A DNA stretch of 64,000 nt, from NCBI RefSeq assembly GCF_011059135.1, contig NZ_JAALGD010000010.1:1-64000 (forward strand), written 5' to 3'. A program made the position numbers and the translations under genes. Positions 15,692 to 26,968 of this stretch are shown one piece after another (positions within the stretch are counted from its first letter, which is position 1; each line of letters starts with the position of its first letter). The notes beneath the pieces were generated by a model that was not told where the DNA came from, did no database searches, and saw nothing but the letters and a program-made list of their open reading frames with translations. This stretch comes from Brevibacillus sp. SYP-B805 (GTDB lineage: Bacteria; Bacillota; Bacilli; Brevibacillales; Brevibacillaceae).

Positions 15692-17602
15692 GTGAAGAAA
15701 CGCGTATGTACTGCCGTGACAGCGGCGACCGTGGTGTTTTCGCTTCTATCCACACCGTTCATGCCGTACAGTACACAAATGCTTTATGCCGCGGAGCGGG
15801 CACCTGTCTTCAAATCGCGGGCGGAAATCCCAGACCAGTACAAATGGAAACTGGAACACATCTACGCGAATCGGGCGGCATGGGAAGCCGATGTGAAAAA
15901 AGTGGAGAAGATGGCCAATGTCTTTCCCAAGCATCAGGGAAAACTGGCTGGCTCCGTGTCCGCCTTGAAGCAAGCATTGGATGATTATGTGGCCATGATG
16001 CGCATACACGACAAGGTCTATGTATATGCGAACATGTCGCTGGACGTCAATTCATCCAATCCGGCTTTGCAGGAGCTGGCGGACGGCGCGGAAAAGCTGA
16101 ACACGCTGGTGTTGGAGAAGACGGCCTGGCTGACTCCCGAGATCGTAGCGATTCCGGACGGCCGGATGAAAGAGTTCCTGGCCTCACCGGAACTGGCGGA
16201 GTATAAGCAGTTCCTGGAGAACATGGTGCGGACGAAGCCGCATGCGCTCTCAAAAGAGCGGGAAGAGCTGTTGGCGCAATCCTCCGCATTGGCCGGTTCG
16301 CCCGGCAATATCTATAATATGCTTGCCAAAGACATCAAGTTTCCGACGATAAAGGATGAGAACGGAAAGGAAGTACAGTTAACAAGGGCCAACTTCGTCG
16401 CATACATGGAGAGCAAGGACCGCCGGGTGGGCCAGGCGGCGTTTGAGGCGTACTATCAAACACTGGAGAAGTTCCAGGATACGTTTGCCCAAACGTTTGC
16501 CGCAAAAGTGAAAGCGGACAACTTCTACGCCAAGGCCCGCCATTATCAATCGGCGCTGGAAGCGAGCCTGATCCCGAACAATATCCCGGTGAAGGTGTAT
16601 GACGAACTGCTCGAAACCGTAAACAAGAACCTGCCGCTGCTCCACCGTTATATGGCATTGAAGAAGAAAATGCTCGGCGTCAAGGAACTGCATATGTATG
16701 ATATTTATACGCCGATTGTCCCGTCCGATACGCGGTACATCCCCTTTGAAGAAGGCAAAAAGATCGTGGAGAACGGTCTGCAGATGATGGGGGAAGATTA
16801 CGTCAAGGCGTTGGATGAAGGCTTTCATGGCGGGTGGGTGGATGTCTACTCCACCGACGATAAACGCTCGGGCGCTTATCAATGGGGCGCGTATGACACG
16901 CATCCGTACGTTCTTTTCAACTACCAGGGAACCCTTGACGATGTATTCACCATCGCACATGAGATGGGACACGCCATGCAATCCTACTATACCAACAGGA
17001 AACAGCCGTACATTGCCTCCAACTACCCGACATTTACGGCCGAAGTGGCATCCACGATGAATGAAACGCTGCTGTTCAAGAGCATGTACGCCAATGCCAA
17101 GACCAAACAGGAAAAAATGTATCTGCTCAATCATTACCTGGAGAACTTCCGGACCACCTTGTTCCGTCAGGCCCAGTTCGCAGAGTTTGAACGGGCGATT
17201 CATGAGAAGGAACAGGCAGGTGAGTCACTCAATGCGGAAGCCCTCAAGAAACTTTATTTCGATATCAATCAAAAATATTACGGCGACACGATCATCTCCG
17301 ACAAGGAAATCGCGATGGAATGGGCCCGCATTCCGCACTTCATGAACTACCAATATTACGTGTATCAATATGCCACCAGCTTTGCTGCGTCGCAGGCTCT
17401 GGCAAAACAGGTGATGGAGGAAGGAAAGCCTGCCGTCGACCGGATCAAAACGAACTTCCTCGAAGCGGGCAGCTCCGCGCCGCCGATTGAGGTGTTGAAA
17501 GCGGCGGGCGTTGACATGTCTACGGCAAAACCGATTGAGGACGCCATGAAGATCTTTGAAGAGTCTTTGACCGAGCTGGAAAAGCTGGTGAACGAGAAAT
17601 AA
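15692..17602 (+). CDS. Secreted oligoendopeptidase F (M3 metallopeptidase)
   Basis: The 636-residue product carries the zinc motif IAHEMGHAM (HEMGH near residue 423) with the downstream glutamate in FTAEVAS, and the family C-terminus with YQYATSFAASQALA. PepF enzymes cleave oligopeptides of about 7-17 residues and are normally cytoplasmic. This one starts MKKRVCTAVTAATVVFSLL and has a signal peptide ending near YAAE, so it is probably exported. The GTG start follows AATGGGGGGC. A TATAAT at 15631-15636 lies in the right region but lacks a clear -35. A terminator follows. Confidence 0.92.
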   Translation: MKKRVCTAVTAATVVFSLLSTPFMPYSTQMLYAAERAPVFKSRAEIPDQYKWKLEHIYANRAAWEADVKKVEKMANVFPKHQGKLAGSVSALKQALDDYVAMMRIHDKVYVYANMSLDVNSSNPALQELADGAEKLNTLVLEKTAWLTPEIVAIPDGRMKEFLASPELAEYKQFLENMVRTKPHALSKEREELLAQSSALAGSPGNIYNMLAKDIKFPTIKDENGKEVQLTRANFVAYMESKDRRVGQAAFEAYYQTLEKFQDTFAQTFAAKVKADNFYAKARHYQSALEASLIPNNIPVKVYDELLETVNKNLPLLHRYMALKKKMLGVKELHMYDIYTPIVPSDTRYIPFEEGKKIVENGLQMMGEDYVKALDEGFHGGWVDVYSTDDKRSGAYQWGAYDTHPYVLFNYQGTLDDVFTIAHEMGHAMQSYYTNRKQPYIASNYPTFTAEVASTMNETLLFKSMYANAKTKQEKMYLLNHYLENFRTTLFRQAQFAEFERAIHEKEQAGESLNAEALKKLYFDINQKYYGDTIISDKEIAMEWARIPHFMNYQYYVYQYATSFAASQALAKQVMEEGKPAVDRIKTNFLEAGSSAPPIEVLKAAGVDMSTAKPIEDAMKIFEESLTELEKLVNEK

Positions 17603-17617
17603 CCGCGAGTCAGCAGC

Positions 17618-17657
17618 GCAGGCCTCCTGTCATTCAGAAAGGAGGTTGCTATTTTTT
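17618..17657 (+). terminator. Terminator after pepF
   Basis: CCTCCT (17623-17628) pairs with AGGAGG (17640-17645), with weaker outer pairs, followed by GCTATTTTTTT. Confidence 0.7.
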
Positions 17658-17794
17658 TGACAAGGTTGCTGTCTTTCGCAATGATAGAAGACAAGGGAAG
17701 CGATGCGTGCCGACCGCGGATCGTTGTCAGATGCGCTGCAAATCTATATACTAGAAAAGATGTTGATAATTTGGCATACAAGGAGTGTATATAG

Positions 17795-18895
17795 ATGGGA
17801 GCATCATGTGGCATCGTAGGGTTGCCCAATGTGGGGAAATCCACCTTGTTTAACGCGATCACGCAGGCAGGGGCGGAGTCGGCCAACTATCCGTTCTGCA
17901 CCATCGATCCCAACGTGGGGATCGTGGAGGTGCCGGATCCGCGGCTACAGAAGCTGACCGAGATCGTGCAGCCCAACAAAGTGGTGCCGACCGCGTTCGA
18001 ATTCGTGGATATCGCCGGCCTGGTAAAAGGGGCGAGCAAAGGGGAAGGGCTTGGCAATCAGTTTCTCGGACACATTCGCGAGGTAGATGCGATCGCTCAT
18101 GTTGTCCGCTGCTTCGAGGATGAAAACATCACCCACGTTTCCGGGAAAGTGGATCCGCTGAGCGATATCGAAACGATCAATCTCGAGCTGATCTTTGCCG
18201 ACCTGGAATCGGTGGAGCGCCGAATCGAGCGCATCGGCCGCAAGGTGAAGGCTGGCGACAAGGAAGCCAAGCTGGAGCTCGATGTACTCGAGCGGTTGAA
18301 GGCAGCGTTCGAGGCCGGACAGCCCGCCCGCAGCGTGGAAATGGACGAGGAAGAACGCAAAATCATCCGCGACCTGCATCTGCTGACGATCAAGCCGGTT
18401 CTGTATGTCTGCAACGTTGCGGAGGACGGCATTCACAACGCGGATGACAACCCGCACGTACAGGCCGTTCGCAAGCATGCTGCCGAAGAGGGAGCAGAGG
18501 TGGTTGTCATCAGCGCCAAGGTGGAGGCGGAAATTGCCGAGCTGGACGGGGAAGACAAAGCGATGTTCCTGGAAGAGCTGGGTCTTCGGGAATCCGGGCT
18601 CGACCGCTTGATCCGCGCCGCTTACAACCTGCTTGGTTTGATCACCTACTTCACTGCGGGCGTGCAGGAGGTGCGCGCCTGGACGATCCGCAAAGGCACG
18701 AAGGCGCCGCAAGCAGCTGGCGTGATCCACAGCGATTTCGAGCGCGGTTTCATCCGGGCCGAAGTGGTGTCATACGATGATCTGGTGGAAGCCGGGTCGG
18801 TAAGCGCCGCCCGTGACAAGGGGAAATACCGTCTGGAAGGCAAAGAGTATGTGGTCCAGGACGGAGATGTCATGCATTTCCGGTTCAATGTCTAG
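17795..18895 (+). CDS. ychF: Redox-regulated ATPase YchF (Obg family)
   Basis: The 366-residue protein opens with the P-loop [16 protein letters not shown] and has the YchF-specific [10 protein letters not shown] switch, [20 protein letters not shown] and the C-terminal TGS-like domain ([11 protein letters not shown] and [14 protein letters not shown]). YchF prefers ATP over GTP and associates with ribosomes; it takes part in stress responses. AAGGAG (17780-17785) precedes ATG 17795. It lies just before the rpsF operon as in other Bacillales. Confidence 0.97.
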   Translation: MGASCGIVGLPNVGKSTLFNAITQAGAESANYPFCTIDPNVGIVEVPDPRLQKLTEIVQPNKVVPTAFEFVDIAGLVKGASKGEGLGNQFLGHIREVDAIAHVVRCFEDENITHVSGKVDPLSDIETINLELIFADLESVERRIERIGRKVKAGDKEAKLELDVLERLKAAFEAGQPARSVEMDEEERKIIRDLHLLTIKPVLYVCNVAEDGIHNADDNPHVQAVRKHAAEEGAEVVVISAKVEAEIAELDGEDKAMFLEELGLRESGLDRLIRAAYNLLGLITYFTAGVQEVRAWTIRKGTKAPQAAGVIHSDFERGFIRAEVVSYDDLVEAGSVSAARDKGKYRLEGKEYVVQDGDVMHFRFNV

Positions 18896-18904
18896 GAATA
18901 TACC

Positions 18905-19034
18905 TTGCTCCGGGTGTCTCCTTTTGTTATAATACCGAAATGCGAGTATTTATGGGGTGCATGTATCACAGCATTTCAGCAGCACTCGCTCCTTGCCCAT
19001 CAGGGCCGTTTAGTCCATAAGGAGGTGAACAGGT
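18905..19034 (+). promoter_or_regulatory. rpsF promoter and leader (possible S6:S18 binding site)
   Basis: TTGCTC (18905-18910) and TATAAT (18928-18933) are 17 bp apart. The ~100-nt leader ends with GGGCCGTTTAGTCC just before the AAGGAGGTG ribosome site. An unpaired CCG next to the ribosome site is the known feature of leaders that bind the S6:S18 complex for autoregulation, so this is a plausible but unproved regulatory site. Confidence 0.55.
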
Positions 19035-19322
19035 ATGCGTCAATACGAAGTTATGTACGTGTTGCGCCCAGACCTTGAAGAAGAGAAAGTGAAAGCGACC
19101 ATTGCCCGTTACAGCGATGTCGTGACTAGCTTCGGCGGTGAAATCACCAAGCTTCAAGAAATGGGGAAACGTCGTCTTGCGTATGAGATCAAAAAGTTCC
19201 GTGAAGGTTTCTACGTGTTGATGAACTTCAAAGCGAATGCGGAGGCAGTGGCTGAAGCTGAGCGACTCATGAAAATCAATGACGACGTTATTCGCTTCTT
19301 GTTTGTAAGAGAAGACAAGTAA
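19035..19322 (+). CDS. rpsF: 30S ribosomal protein S6
   Basis: The 95-residue protein ([19 protein letters not shown], ending [11 protein letters not shown]) is a full-length S6. It binds S18 in the platform of the 30S subunit. AAGGAGGTG precedes the ATG. The gene heads the conserved rpsF-ssb-rpsR operon. Confidence 0.98.
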   Translation: MRQYEVMYVLRPDLEEEKVKATIARYSDVVTSFGGEITKLQEMGKRRLAYEIKKFREGFYVLMNFKANAEAVAEAERLMKINDDVIRFLFVREDK

Positions 19323-19351
19323 TCGTCGTCTCGGGCAGAGGGGGACCCAAG

Positions 19352-19801
19352 ATGAATCGTGTCATTCTCATCGGCAACCTGACAAGAGATCCGGAGTTGC
19401 GTTATACGCCAAATGGTACGGCCGTTACCACTTTTACTCTGGCGGTCAATCGTCCGCGTACGAATCAGGCAGGCGAAAGAGAAGCCGACTTCATTAACAT
19501 TGTTGCATGGCAGAAGCTGGCCGACCTGTGTGCAACCTATCTGCGCAAAGGCAGACAAGCTGCTGTGGAAGGTCGCTTGCAGACCAGATCCTATGACAAC
19601 AAAGAAGGCAAAAAGGTATACGTAACGGAAGTCGTGGCAGAAAACGTACAGTTCTTGGGTTCAAGATCCGGAGAAGGTGGCGGGTACGATCCTGGATTCG
19701 GAGGCGCGAAGCCGGGACGAGATGACAGCGATCCATTTGGTGATCCTTTTGCCGACGCCGGCAAGCCGATCAATATTTCGGATGATGACTTGCCGTTTTA
19801 A
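19352..19801 (+). CDS. ssb: Single-stranded DNA-binding protein Ssb
   Basis: The 149-residue product has the OB fold starting [19 protein letters not shown], then a short glycine- and aspartate-rich linker, and ends in the acidic tip SDDDLPF that recruits replication and repair proteins. It coats single-stranded DNA as a tetramer. The gene lies between rpsF and rpsR with 29 and 54 bp gaps in one operon. Confidence 0.98.
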   Translation: MNRVILIGNLTRDPELRYTPNGTAVTTFTLAVNRPRTNQAGEREADFINIVAWQKLADLCATYLRKGRQAAVEGRLQTRSYDNKEGKKVYVTEVVAENVQFLGSRSGEGGGYDPGFGGAKPGRDDSDPFGDPFADAGKPINISDDDLPF

Positions 19802-19855
19802 TGAGGAAGTTTCCATCGTGTGGATCTTTCATATTCCTGAAAAGGAGGGACTCTC

Positions 19856-20086
19856 ATGTCACGCAAAGGACGTCCGAACAAGCGCCGTAAAGTGTGCTTC
19901 TTCACGGTAAACAAGATCAAAAAAATTGACTATAAAGATGTCGATCTGCTGAAGAAGTTTATCAGTGAGCGCGGCAAAATCCTGCCTCGTCGTGTAACAG
20001 GCACATCCGCGAAGTATCAGCGCATGCTGACCGTCGCGATCAAGCGCGCTCGTCAAGTAGCACTGCTGCCTTACACGGCTGAATAA
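19856..20086 (+). CDS. rpsR: 30S ribosomal protein S18
   Basis: The 76-residue protein contains [21 protein letters not shown] and [18 protein letters not shown], the complete S18 pattern. It retains one cysteine near the N-terminus rather than the CxxC zinc form. AAAAGGAGG precedes the ATG. It closes the rpsF operon. Confidence 0.98.
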   Translation: MSRKGRPNKRRKVCFFTVNKIKKIDYKDVDLLKKFISERGKILPRRVTGTSAKYQRMLTVAIKRARQVALLPYTAE

Positions 20087-20100
20087 GGAATGGAATAGGG

Positions 20101-20133
20101 AAAGAGGGGCACAATTACGTGACCCTCTTTTTC
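20101..20133 (+). terminator. Terminator after rpsR
   Basis: AAAGAGGG (20101-20108) pairs with CCCTCTTT (20123-20130), and T residues continue. Confidence 0.8.
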
Positions 20134-20182
20134 ATAACGTCAGAAGGGTACCTTTTCATTTGTAAGAGAGGAGCAGCCATTC

Positions 20183-21130
20183 ATGTCAACTCGGAAAAGA
20201 CAACTGGCCGAAAGTGCATGGATGCTGGGAACAGCTTCCCTCCTGTACTTCCTGGGCACACATACGCCGGTAAGTGTCTTCGCTTTGCTCTGTGTTCCCG
20301 TTCCGTTTGCCGTCTTCGGAATGAAGCGCTCGCTGCGAGAGATGACCGTCATGGGACTTGTTCTTTCGATGATCGGCTTTCTGCTGAACGGGCCATCTGG
20401 CGGTTTGCTCGCGTTTCTGGCGGCCATGCTTGGCTCTGTCATGGGTGTTCTTTATGAACGGAGGAGAAGCGCGCTGGCAGGGATTACGGGTGGAGCCGGC
20501 ATCGTGTTTTTGTCATATGTGCTATTCCTGGCGGTAATGACGTTTGTCTTACATATCAACATTCCGGCTGTCTTTGATCACATGAAACAGGAGCTGATCA
20601 ATGAAGCCGGGGTCCTTCCCATCCCTGCCATTATGACGGAGCAGGAATGGAAGGAACAGGTAGAGTGGCAGTTCCGTCTGATGGAGGCCATCATTCCCAC
20701 CTTTCTGGTGCTTTCCAGCTTTGCAACCAGCGGACTTGTACACGGGTTGAACCGGCTGGTCGGCAAGATCCTGCGCCGACCCATACCGAAGCTGATCCCC
20801 ATGCGCGAGTGGAGCTTTCCTCCTTCCCTGCTGTATTATTATTTCGGGTCGCTGCTGATTTTGCTCTTGTCCGGTGATGTATGGGAGCAATCCTTCTGGG
20901 GCAAGGCCCTGCTCAACGTGAATGTGATGCTGAACATCATTTTGGGAGTGCAGGGGCTGAGCTTCTGCCTGTTCGCCATCCATTTGAAACGATGGAGAAT
21001 ACTGGCTCCCGCGCTTGTTGTCTCTCTATTTATTTTTCCGGTTTTAACTTATATACTTAGTTTACTAGGCATATTTGACCTGGGGATAGGGCTGCGCAAG
21101 AAACTGGAAACAAGAGTGAAGAGGGGCTGA
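20183..21130 (+). CDS. yybS: YybS family (DUF2232) membrane protein
   Basis: The 315-residue product has about seven to eight hydrophobic segments with the DUF2232 features MLGTASLLYFLG, PSGGLLAFLAAMLGSVMGVLYERR and the C-terminal LLSLLGIFDLGIGLRKKLE. Its position directly upstream of gdpP and rplI is the usual one for yybS. The family is related to energy-coupling factor substrate-binding folds, but no substrate is known. AGAGGAG precedes ATG 20183, and gdpP follows after 4 bp. Confidence 0.9.
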   Translation: MSTRKRQLAESAWMLGTASLLYFLGTHTPVSVFALLCVPVPFAVFGMKRSLREMTVMGLVLSMIGFLLNGPSGGLLAFLAAMLGSVMGVLYERRRSALAGITGGAGIVFLSYVLFLAVMTFVLHINIPAVFDHMKQELINEAGVLPIPAIMTEQEWKEQVEWQFRLMEAIIPTFLVLSSFATSGLVHGLNRLVGKILRRPIPKLIPMREWSFPPSLLYYYFGSLLILLLSGDVWEQSFWGKALLNVNVMLNIILGVQGLSFCLFAIHLKRWRILAPALVVSLFIFPVLTYILSLLGIFDLGIGLRKKLETRVKRG

Positions 21131-21134
21131 GGAA

Positions 21135-23075
21135 ATGCCCAAGTTTCTTTTGAAGCGATGGTACGGGCTGCACATGGTCTTAGCTCTCAGCTTTAGCTTG
21201 TTGCTGTTAGCGATCTTGACATTATATCACTGGCTGTACGGGGCGATCGGCATCGTTTGTTTGATCGGCTTGGTCCTGTATGTGCTGCAGGCGGAAAAAG
21301 GTTTCCAGGGGGATCTCCGCCTCTATCTGGCAACGATCAGCCATCGAGTCAAAAAAGCAGGTGAAAGCGTTATCCAGGAGATGCCCATCGGGATTCTTTT
21401 GTATAACGATGACAAAATCATCGAGTGGACAAATCCGTTTATGCAAAAGGTGACCGGCGAAGAGATGCTGGTGGGGAAAAATCTTACCGATGTCCTGCCG
21501 GGGCTCGCCATCAAACCGGAGCAAAAACGACTCGAATTCACTCACAATGAACGTGTTTACGAAGTGCTCGTCCGTGCCGAAGAGCGCTTGCTTTACTTTA
21601 AGGATATCACCGAATTTAAAGAGCTGTCACTTCGGTATCATCGGGAAAAATCGGTGCTGGCCATTATCCACCTTGACAACCTGGACGAAGTGGGACAGGT
21701 GATGGATGAGCAGAGCCGTACGCTTTTATCCACAAGCGTGTCCGGCGTGATCAACGACTGGGCGCAGAAGCATGGAATCTATTTGCGAAGATTTTCGGCG
21801 GATAAATTTCTGGCGCTGCTGGATCGTGAGACGCTGGAAAAGCTGGAGGAGAGCCGTTTTGATATTCTGGACGTCGTGCGGGAAATGACCGCAGACAACA
21901 AGATCCCCATCACCCTCAGCATCGGGGTGGGGGCGGGGGTCTCTTCTTACATTGAACTGGGGCAGATGGCCCAATCCAGCCTGGATATCGCCCTCGGCCG
22001 CGGCGGGGACCAGGCGGCGGTAAAAGTAGGCAACAAGCTGACCTTCTACGGCGGCAAGTCGAACGCGGTGGAGAAGCGCACCCGCGTGCGGGCACGCGTG
22101 ATCTCCCATGCGCTGCGCGATTTGATCCATGAAGCGGAGCACGTCATCGTCATGGGGCACAAGCAGCCGGACATGGATGCCATCGGGGCTGCCCTCGGCG
22201 TTTGGAAAGCTGTTCAACTGCACAACAAGACAGGGTATGTCGTGCTGGATGATGTAAACCCGTCGGTTGAGCGGCTCATGAAAGAACTGTACGCACACGA
22301 GGAGCTGGCTGAAGCGTTCATCACACCGGAACAGGCTATCCGGCTCACATCCGGACGCACGCTCCTGGTGATCGTTGACACGCACAGGCCGTCGCTCGTC
22401 ATTGAGCCGCGCCTGTTGGACGAAACGAGCCGGATTGTCGTCATCGACCATCACCGCCGCTCCGAAGAGTTTATCGAAGATCCCGTTCTGATTTATCTCG
22501 AGCCCTATGCTTCCTCCACCTCTGAGCTGGTAACCGAACTGCTGCAATACCAGAGCGACCGGATCCAACTGGACAGCCTGATCGCCACGGCTCTTCTGGC
22601 CGGGATTGTGGTGGATACCAAGAGCTTCGCGTTCCGGACCGGTTCCAGGACGTTCGAAGCCGCATCGTTTTTGCGGCGCAACGGCGCAGATACGGCTACC
22701 GTTCAGCGCTTTCTCAAGGAGGATCTGGGGCAGTTTATTAAACGGGCGCGCATCGTGATGAATACAGAAGTGTATCGCGATTCCATGGCGATTGCGGTGG
22801 GCGACTCCCGTGAGGAATACACGCAAGTGCAGGTGGCGCAAGCGGCCGAACTGTTGCTGACGCTGTCAGGCATTCAGGCATCGTTTGTCCTGGCGCGGCG
22901 CTCGGATGATACGGTGCTGATCAGCGCCCGCTCGCTTGGCGATATCAACGTCCAGGCGATCATGGAGCAATTGGGCGGCGGCGGCCATCTCACCGGAGCC
23001 GCTACGCAAATGGAGAATATCTCCTTGAAAGACGCGGTGCGTCGACTGAAGGAAGCGATCGACGCAGTGTCGTGA
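21135..23075 (+). CDS. gdpP: Cyclic-di-AMP phosphodiesterase GdpP
   Basis: The 646-residue membrane protein has two N-terminal transmembrane helices (to about residue 53), a PAS domain (about 75-150), a degenerate GGDEF domain (about 170-300, with SADKF in place of the active motif) and a DHH/DHHA1 phosphodiesterase unit. The metal-binding motifs are [11 protein letters not shown] (near 340), VDTHRPS and VVIDHHRRS (near 437), with GGGGH in DHHA1. It hydrolyses c-di-AMP, a nucleotide that controls potassium and cell-wall homeostasis. It sits in the yybS-gdpP-rplI-dnaB operon. Confidence 0.97.
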   Translation: MPKFLLKRWYGLHMVLALSFSLLLLAILTLYHWLYGAIGIVCLIGLVLYVLQAEKGFQGDLRLYLATISHRVKKAGESVIQEMPIGILLYNDDKIIEWTNPFMQKVTGEEMLVGKNLTDVLPGLAIKPEQKRLEFTHNERVYEVLVRAEERLLYFKDITEFKELSLRYHREKSVLAIIHLDNLDEVGQVMDEQSRTLLSTSVSGVINDWAQKHGIYLRRFSADKFLALLDRETLEKLEESRFDILDVVREMTADNKIPITLSIGVGAGVSSYIELGQMAQSSLDIALGRGGDQAAVKVGNKLTFYGGKSNAVEKRTRVRARVISHALRDLIHEAEHVIVMGHKQPDMDAIGAALGVWKAVQLHNKTGYVVLDDVNPSVERLMKELYAHEELAEAFITPEQAIRLTSGRTLLVIVDTHRPSLVIEPRLLDETSRIVVIDHHRRSEEFIEDPVLIYLEPYASSTSELVTELLQYQSDRIQLDSLIATALLAGIVVDTKSFAFRTGSRTFEAASFLRRNGADTATVQRFLKEDLGQFIKRARIVMNTEVYRDSMAIAVGDSREEYTQVQVAQAAELLLTLSGIQASFVLARRSDDTVLISARSLGDINVQAIMEQLGGGGHLTGAATQMENISLKDAVRRLKEAIDAVS

Positions 23076-23143
23076 GAGCCTGCGGGCCCTCCGAAAACGG
23101 TGAATCGCGATGCGGAGACGCCAGAATGAAGGAGGAAGAAAAG

Positions 23144-23587
23144 ATGAAAGTGATCTTTTTGCAGGACGTCAAAGGACAAGGCAAAAAAGGAGAAATCAAA
23201 GACCTGTCGGAAGGGTATGCGCGCAACTACCTGATCCCCAGGGGGCTTGCGAAAGAAGCGACCGAAGGAAACATCAGAGATCTGGATGCCAAAAAGCGGA
23301 GCGAAGCAAAGCGCAAGGAACAGGAGAAGCTGGAAGCGCAGCAGCTCGCTGTCAAAATAAATGAAATCACCGTCAAGGTTAAAGGAAAAGCCGGCGAGGG
23401 CGGGCGCTTGTTTGGCGCCGTCTCCAGCAAGCAGGTGATTCAAGCGCTGGAAGAGCAGCACAACATCAAGCTGGACAAACGGAAGCTGGAGATGGATGCC
23501 ATCCGCTCGCTGGGCTACACCAATGTAAAAGTGAAGCTGCACAACGAAGTGACGGCGACGCTGAAAGTTCATGTAGTCGAGGAGTAA
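23144..23587 (+). CDS. rplI: 50S ribosomal protein L9
   Basis: The 147-residue protein begins [20 protein letters not shown] and contains [15 protein letters not shown], the L9 N-domain. A long connecting helix and the C-domain follow. GGAGGAAG (23131-23138) precedes ATG 23144. The upstream in-frame extension overlapping gdpP is not used. Confidence 0.97.
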   Translation: MKVIFLQDVKGQGKKGEIKDLSEGYARNYLIPRGLAKEATEGNIRDLDAKKRSEAKRKEQEKLEAQQLAVKINEITVKVKGKAGEGGRLFGAVSSKQVIQALEEQHNIKLDKRKLEMDAIRSLGYTNVKVKLHNEVTATLKVHVVEE

Positions 23588-23612
23588 TCTTGCTGTAAAT
23601 GAGGGGTGTGAC

Positions 23613-24962
23613 GTGAGCGACCTGTTTTTGGACCGTGTGCCACCACAAAACAACGAAGCGGAACAATCCGTACTTGGTGCCGTGTTCCTGTCGAAGGAAG
23701 CTCTCATCACGGCCATGGAGATTTTACGGCCGGAAGACTTCTACAAGACCGCTCACCAGCGTATTTTCAAAACCATGCTGGATTTGTACGAAAAAGGGGA
23801 ACCGGTGGATCTGGTGACCGTCACCGCAGAACTTCAGGATCATAAGCTGCTGGACGAGGTTGGCGGGGTTCCCTATTTGACGGCATTGGCAGGGTCGGTT
23901 CCGACCGCGGCCAATGTGGAATACTACGCGCGGATCGTCGAGGAGAAGTCGCTGCTGCGCCGTTTGATTCTGACCGCAACGAAGATCGCCAATGATGGCT
24001 ACACCCGGGAGGATGATGTCGGCGAAATCATCGCTGACGCCGAGAGATACATCATGGAGATCGCCCAAAACCGCAACAGCGGCGGGTTTATCCCGATTCG
24101 GGACGTTCTCCTGGAAACATACGAGCGCATCGAGTTCTTAAGCCAGCGGCGCGGGGATGTGACCGGCATTCCGTCCGGGTATCCCGATTTGGACAAGATG
24201 ACGTCCGGCTTCCAGCGCAGCGATCTGATCATTCTGGCTGCCCGTCCTTCCGTGGGGAAGACGGCGTTTGCCCTGAACGTAGCCCAGAATGTAGCCGCAC
24301 GTGCAGGAGAAACCGTCGCCATCTTTTCCCTGGAGATGGCTGCATCGCAGCTGGTGCAGCGGATGATCTGCGCGGAAGGCAATCTGGACGCTTCCAAGTT
24401 GCGGACTGGCTGGCTGGAAGAGGATGATTGGCAGAAGCTGACCATGGCCATCGGGACGTTGGCCAAGGCGCCCATCTATATTGATGATACGCCCGGCGTG
24501 ACCGTGCAGGACATTCGCGCCAAATGCAGAAGATTGCAGGCAGAACGCGGACTTGGCCTGGTTTTGATCGACTATCTGCAGCTGATCCACGGCAGAGGGA
24601 AAGGGGATAACCGGCAGCAGGAAGTATCGGAAATCTCCCGGAATCTGAAGGGAATCGCCCGCGAGCTGAACGTGCCGGTCATTGCCCTGTCCCAGTTGAG
24701 CCGTTCGGTGGAGCAGCGGCAGGACAAGCGTCCGATGATGTCCGACATCCGCGAATCCGGGTCGATCGAGCAGGACGCGGACATTGTGGCTTTTCTTTAC
24801 CGCGACGACTATTACAACAAGGAAACGGAAAACAAGAACGTCATCGAGGTCATTATCGCCAAGCAGCGGAATGGCCCGACCGGCACCGTCGAGCTGGCGT
24901 TTCTGAAGGAATACAACAAGTTCGTCAGCCTTGACCCGCGTTTCAGGGATGCCGCAGGTTAA
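23613..24962 (+). CDS. dnaB: Replicative DNA helicase DnaB (DnaC in Bacillus subtilis)
   Basis: The 449-residue product has the N-terminal DnaB domain (PPQNNEAEQSVLGAVFL) and the RecA-like core with Walker A ARPSVGKTAFALN (near residue 210), Walker B VLIDYLQL, and DIRESGSIEQDADIVAFLYR. It forms the hexameric helicase at the fork. No intein is present. A GTG start with GAGGGG upstream is used, as the reading then matches the family N-terminus. It is the last gene of its operon, and a terminator follows. Confidence 0.97.
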   Translation: MSDLFLDRVPPQNNEAEQSVLGAVFLSKEALITAMEILRPEDFYKTAHQRIFKTMLDLYEKGEPVDLVTVTAELQDHKLLDEVGGVPYLTALAGSVPTAANVEYYARIVEEKSLLRRLILTATKIANDGYTREDDVGEIIADAERYIMEIAQNRNSGGFIPIRDVLLETYERIEFLSQRRGDVTGIPSGYPDLDKMTSGFQRSDLIILAARPSVGKTAFALNVAQNVAARAGETVAIFSLEMAASQLVQRMICAEGNLDASKLRTGWLEEDDWQKLTMAIGTLAKAPIYIDDTPGVTVQDIRAKCRRLQAERGLGLVLIDYLQLIHGRGKGDNRQQEVSEISRNLKGIARELNVPVIALSQLSRSVEQRQDKRPMMSDIRESGSIEQDADIVAFLYRDDYYNKETENKNVIEVIIAKQRNGPTGTVELAFLKEYNKFVSLDPRFRDAAG

Positions 24963-24982
24963 GCCCAAAGCGGATAATTAAA

Positions 24983-25018
24983 GGGAATGCCGATGATTGT
25001 CAGGCATTTCCTTTTTTT
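24983..25018 (+). terminator. Terminator after dnaB
   Basis: GGGAATGCC (24983-24991) pairs with GGCATTTCC (25003-25011), followed by seven T. Confidence 0.88.
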
Positions 25019-25027
25019 GTGGATGAA

Positions 25028-25102
25028 TAACGAACAAATCTTTTGTCGGATAGTACAATCGTTCGTATTTTCGTTGACATACGATATATGGTTTAGTACA
25101 CT
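25028..25102 (+). promoter_or_regulatory. purA promoter with PurR-box pair
   Basis: TTGACA (25074-25079) and TACACT (25097-25102) are 17 bp apart. Just upstream, CGAAC (25031-25035, context ATAACGAACAAAT) and the inverted GTTCG (25061-25065, context ACAATCGTTCGTATT) form a pair spaced as in the Bacillus PurR operators, where paired CGAAC boxes lie directly before the -35. Purine-dependent repression of purA is therefore expected. Confidence 0.7.
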
Positions 25103-25136
25103 TAGATTGTTTCTTGCCCAGAATGGAAATGATTAG

Positions 25137-26441
<1,305 letters not shown>

Positions 26442-26452
26442 CCCGCATCGGC

Positions 26453-26488
26453 AAAAGGCTGTCGAGCTTCTGACTCGACAGCCTTTTT
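26453..26488 (+). terminator. Terminator after purA
   Basis: AAAAGGCTGTCGAG (26453-26466) pairs perfectly with CTCGACAGCCTTTT (26474-26487) across a seven-base loop. Confidence 0.9.
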
Positions 26489-26593
26489 GTATGGCAAGCC
26501 GGCAAAAAAAAAAAATCGGAGGTGGACATTCACCAACCGACACCTTCTGGGCATATGGTATCCCATAACAAAACGAAAACGAGGTGCAGCACG

Positions 26594-26806
26594 ATGGGGT
26601 TTGATCAAAAAGCGATGAAACTGATTGGCAAGAAGGTAGAGGTAAAGATGTACAACGGGTTGATCATCAGTGGAACGATGTCGCACTGCAACAAAGGGTA
26701 CATTTGCTTCATTACCAATTATAAGACGCAGGATCAGGAAAAGACCACCATTCGTCGACTGGCGCTGAAAGATATCACATCCATGGTTGAGGTAACCCGC
26801 AAATAA
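26594..26806 (+). CDS. Small Sm/LSM-like protein of unknown function
   Basis: A 70-residue protein. The stretch LIGKKVEVKMYNGLIISGTM followed by a hydrophobic strand, a basic segment and RLALKDITSMVEV resembles the Sm fold, in which strands with an NG turn (V.V...NG....G) precede the second half. This is an impression from pattern only; it is not Hfq, since the KH motif is absent. GAGGTG (26581-26586) lies seven bases before ATG 26594. A longer frame from 26522 starts in a purine-rich stretch without a good site. It stands alone after purA. Confidence 0.6.
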   Translation: MGFDQKAMKLIGKKVEVKMYNGLIISGTMSHCNKGYICFITNYKTQDQEKTTIRRLALKDITSMVEVTRK

Positions 26807-26850
26807 TGCCACGAAAAGTGCTTGAAAGCGCGAAAGCGGCAAAGGAAGGT

Positions 26851-26905
26851 GGGGGCCCTGCTGACAACAGCAAGGGCCCCCGCTCGGTACAGCGTAAGCT
26901 TACGC
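26851..26905. terminator. Strong hairpin between convergent genes, followed by a GCGTAAGC palindrome
   Basis: GGGGGCCCTGCTG (26851-26863) pairs with CAGCAAGGGCCCCC (26868-26881) with one bulge. A perfect 14-bp palindrome GCGTAAGCTTACGC follows (26892-26905), and further AGCGTAAG/CGCTTACG arms occur up to 26955. There is no T-run on either strand, so termination is likely but not canonical. Confidence 0.5.
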
Positions 26906-26968
26906 CGAGTGGGTGGAGCGTAAGGAATCGCCGAGTGATGAAACTTCGCTTACGTCGTCGGGCTCATT

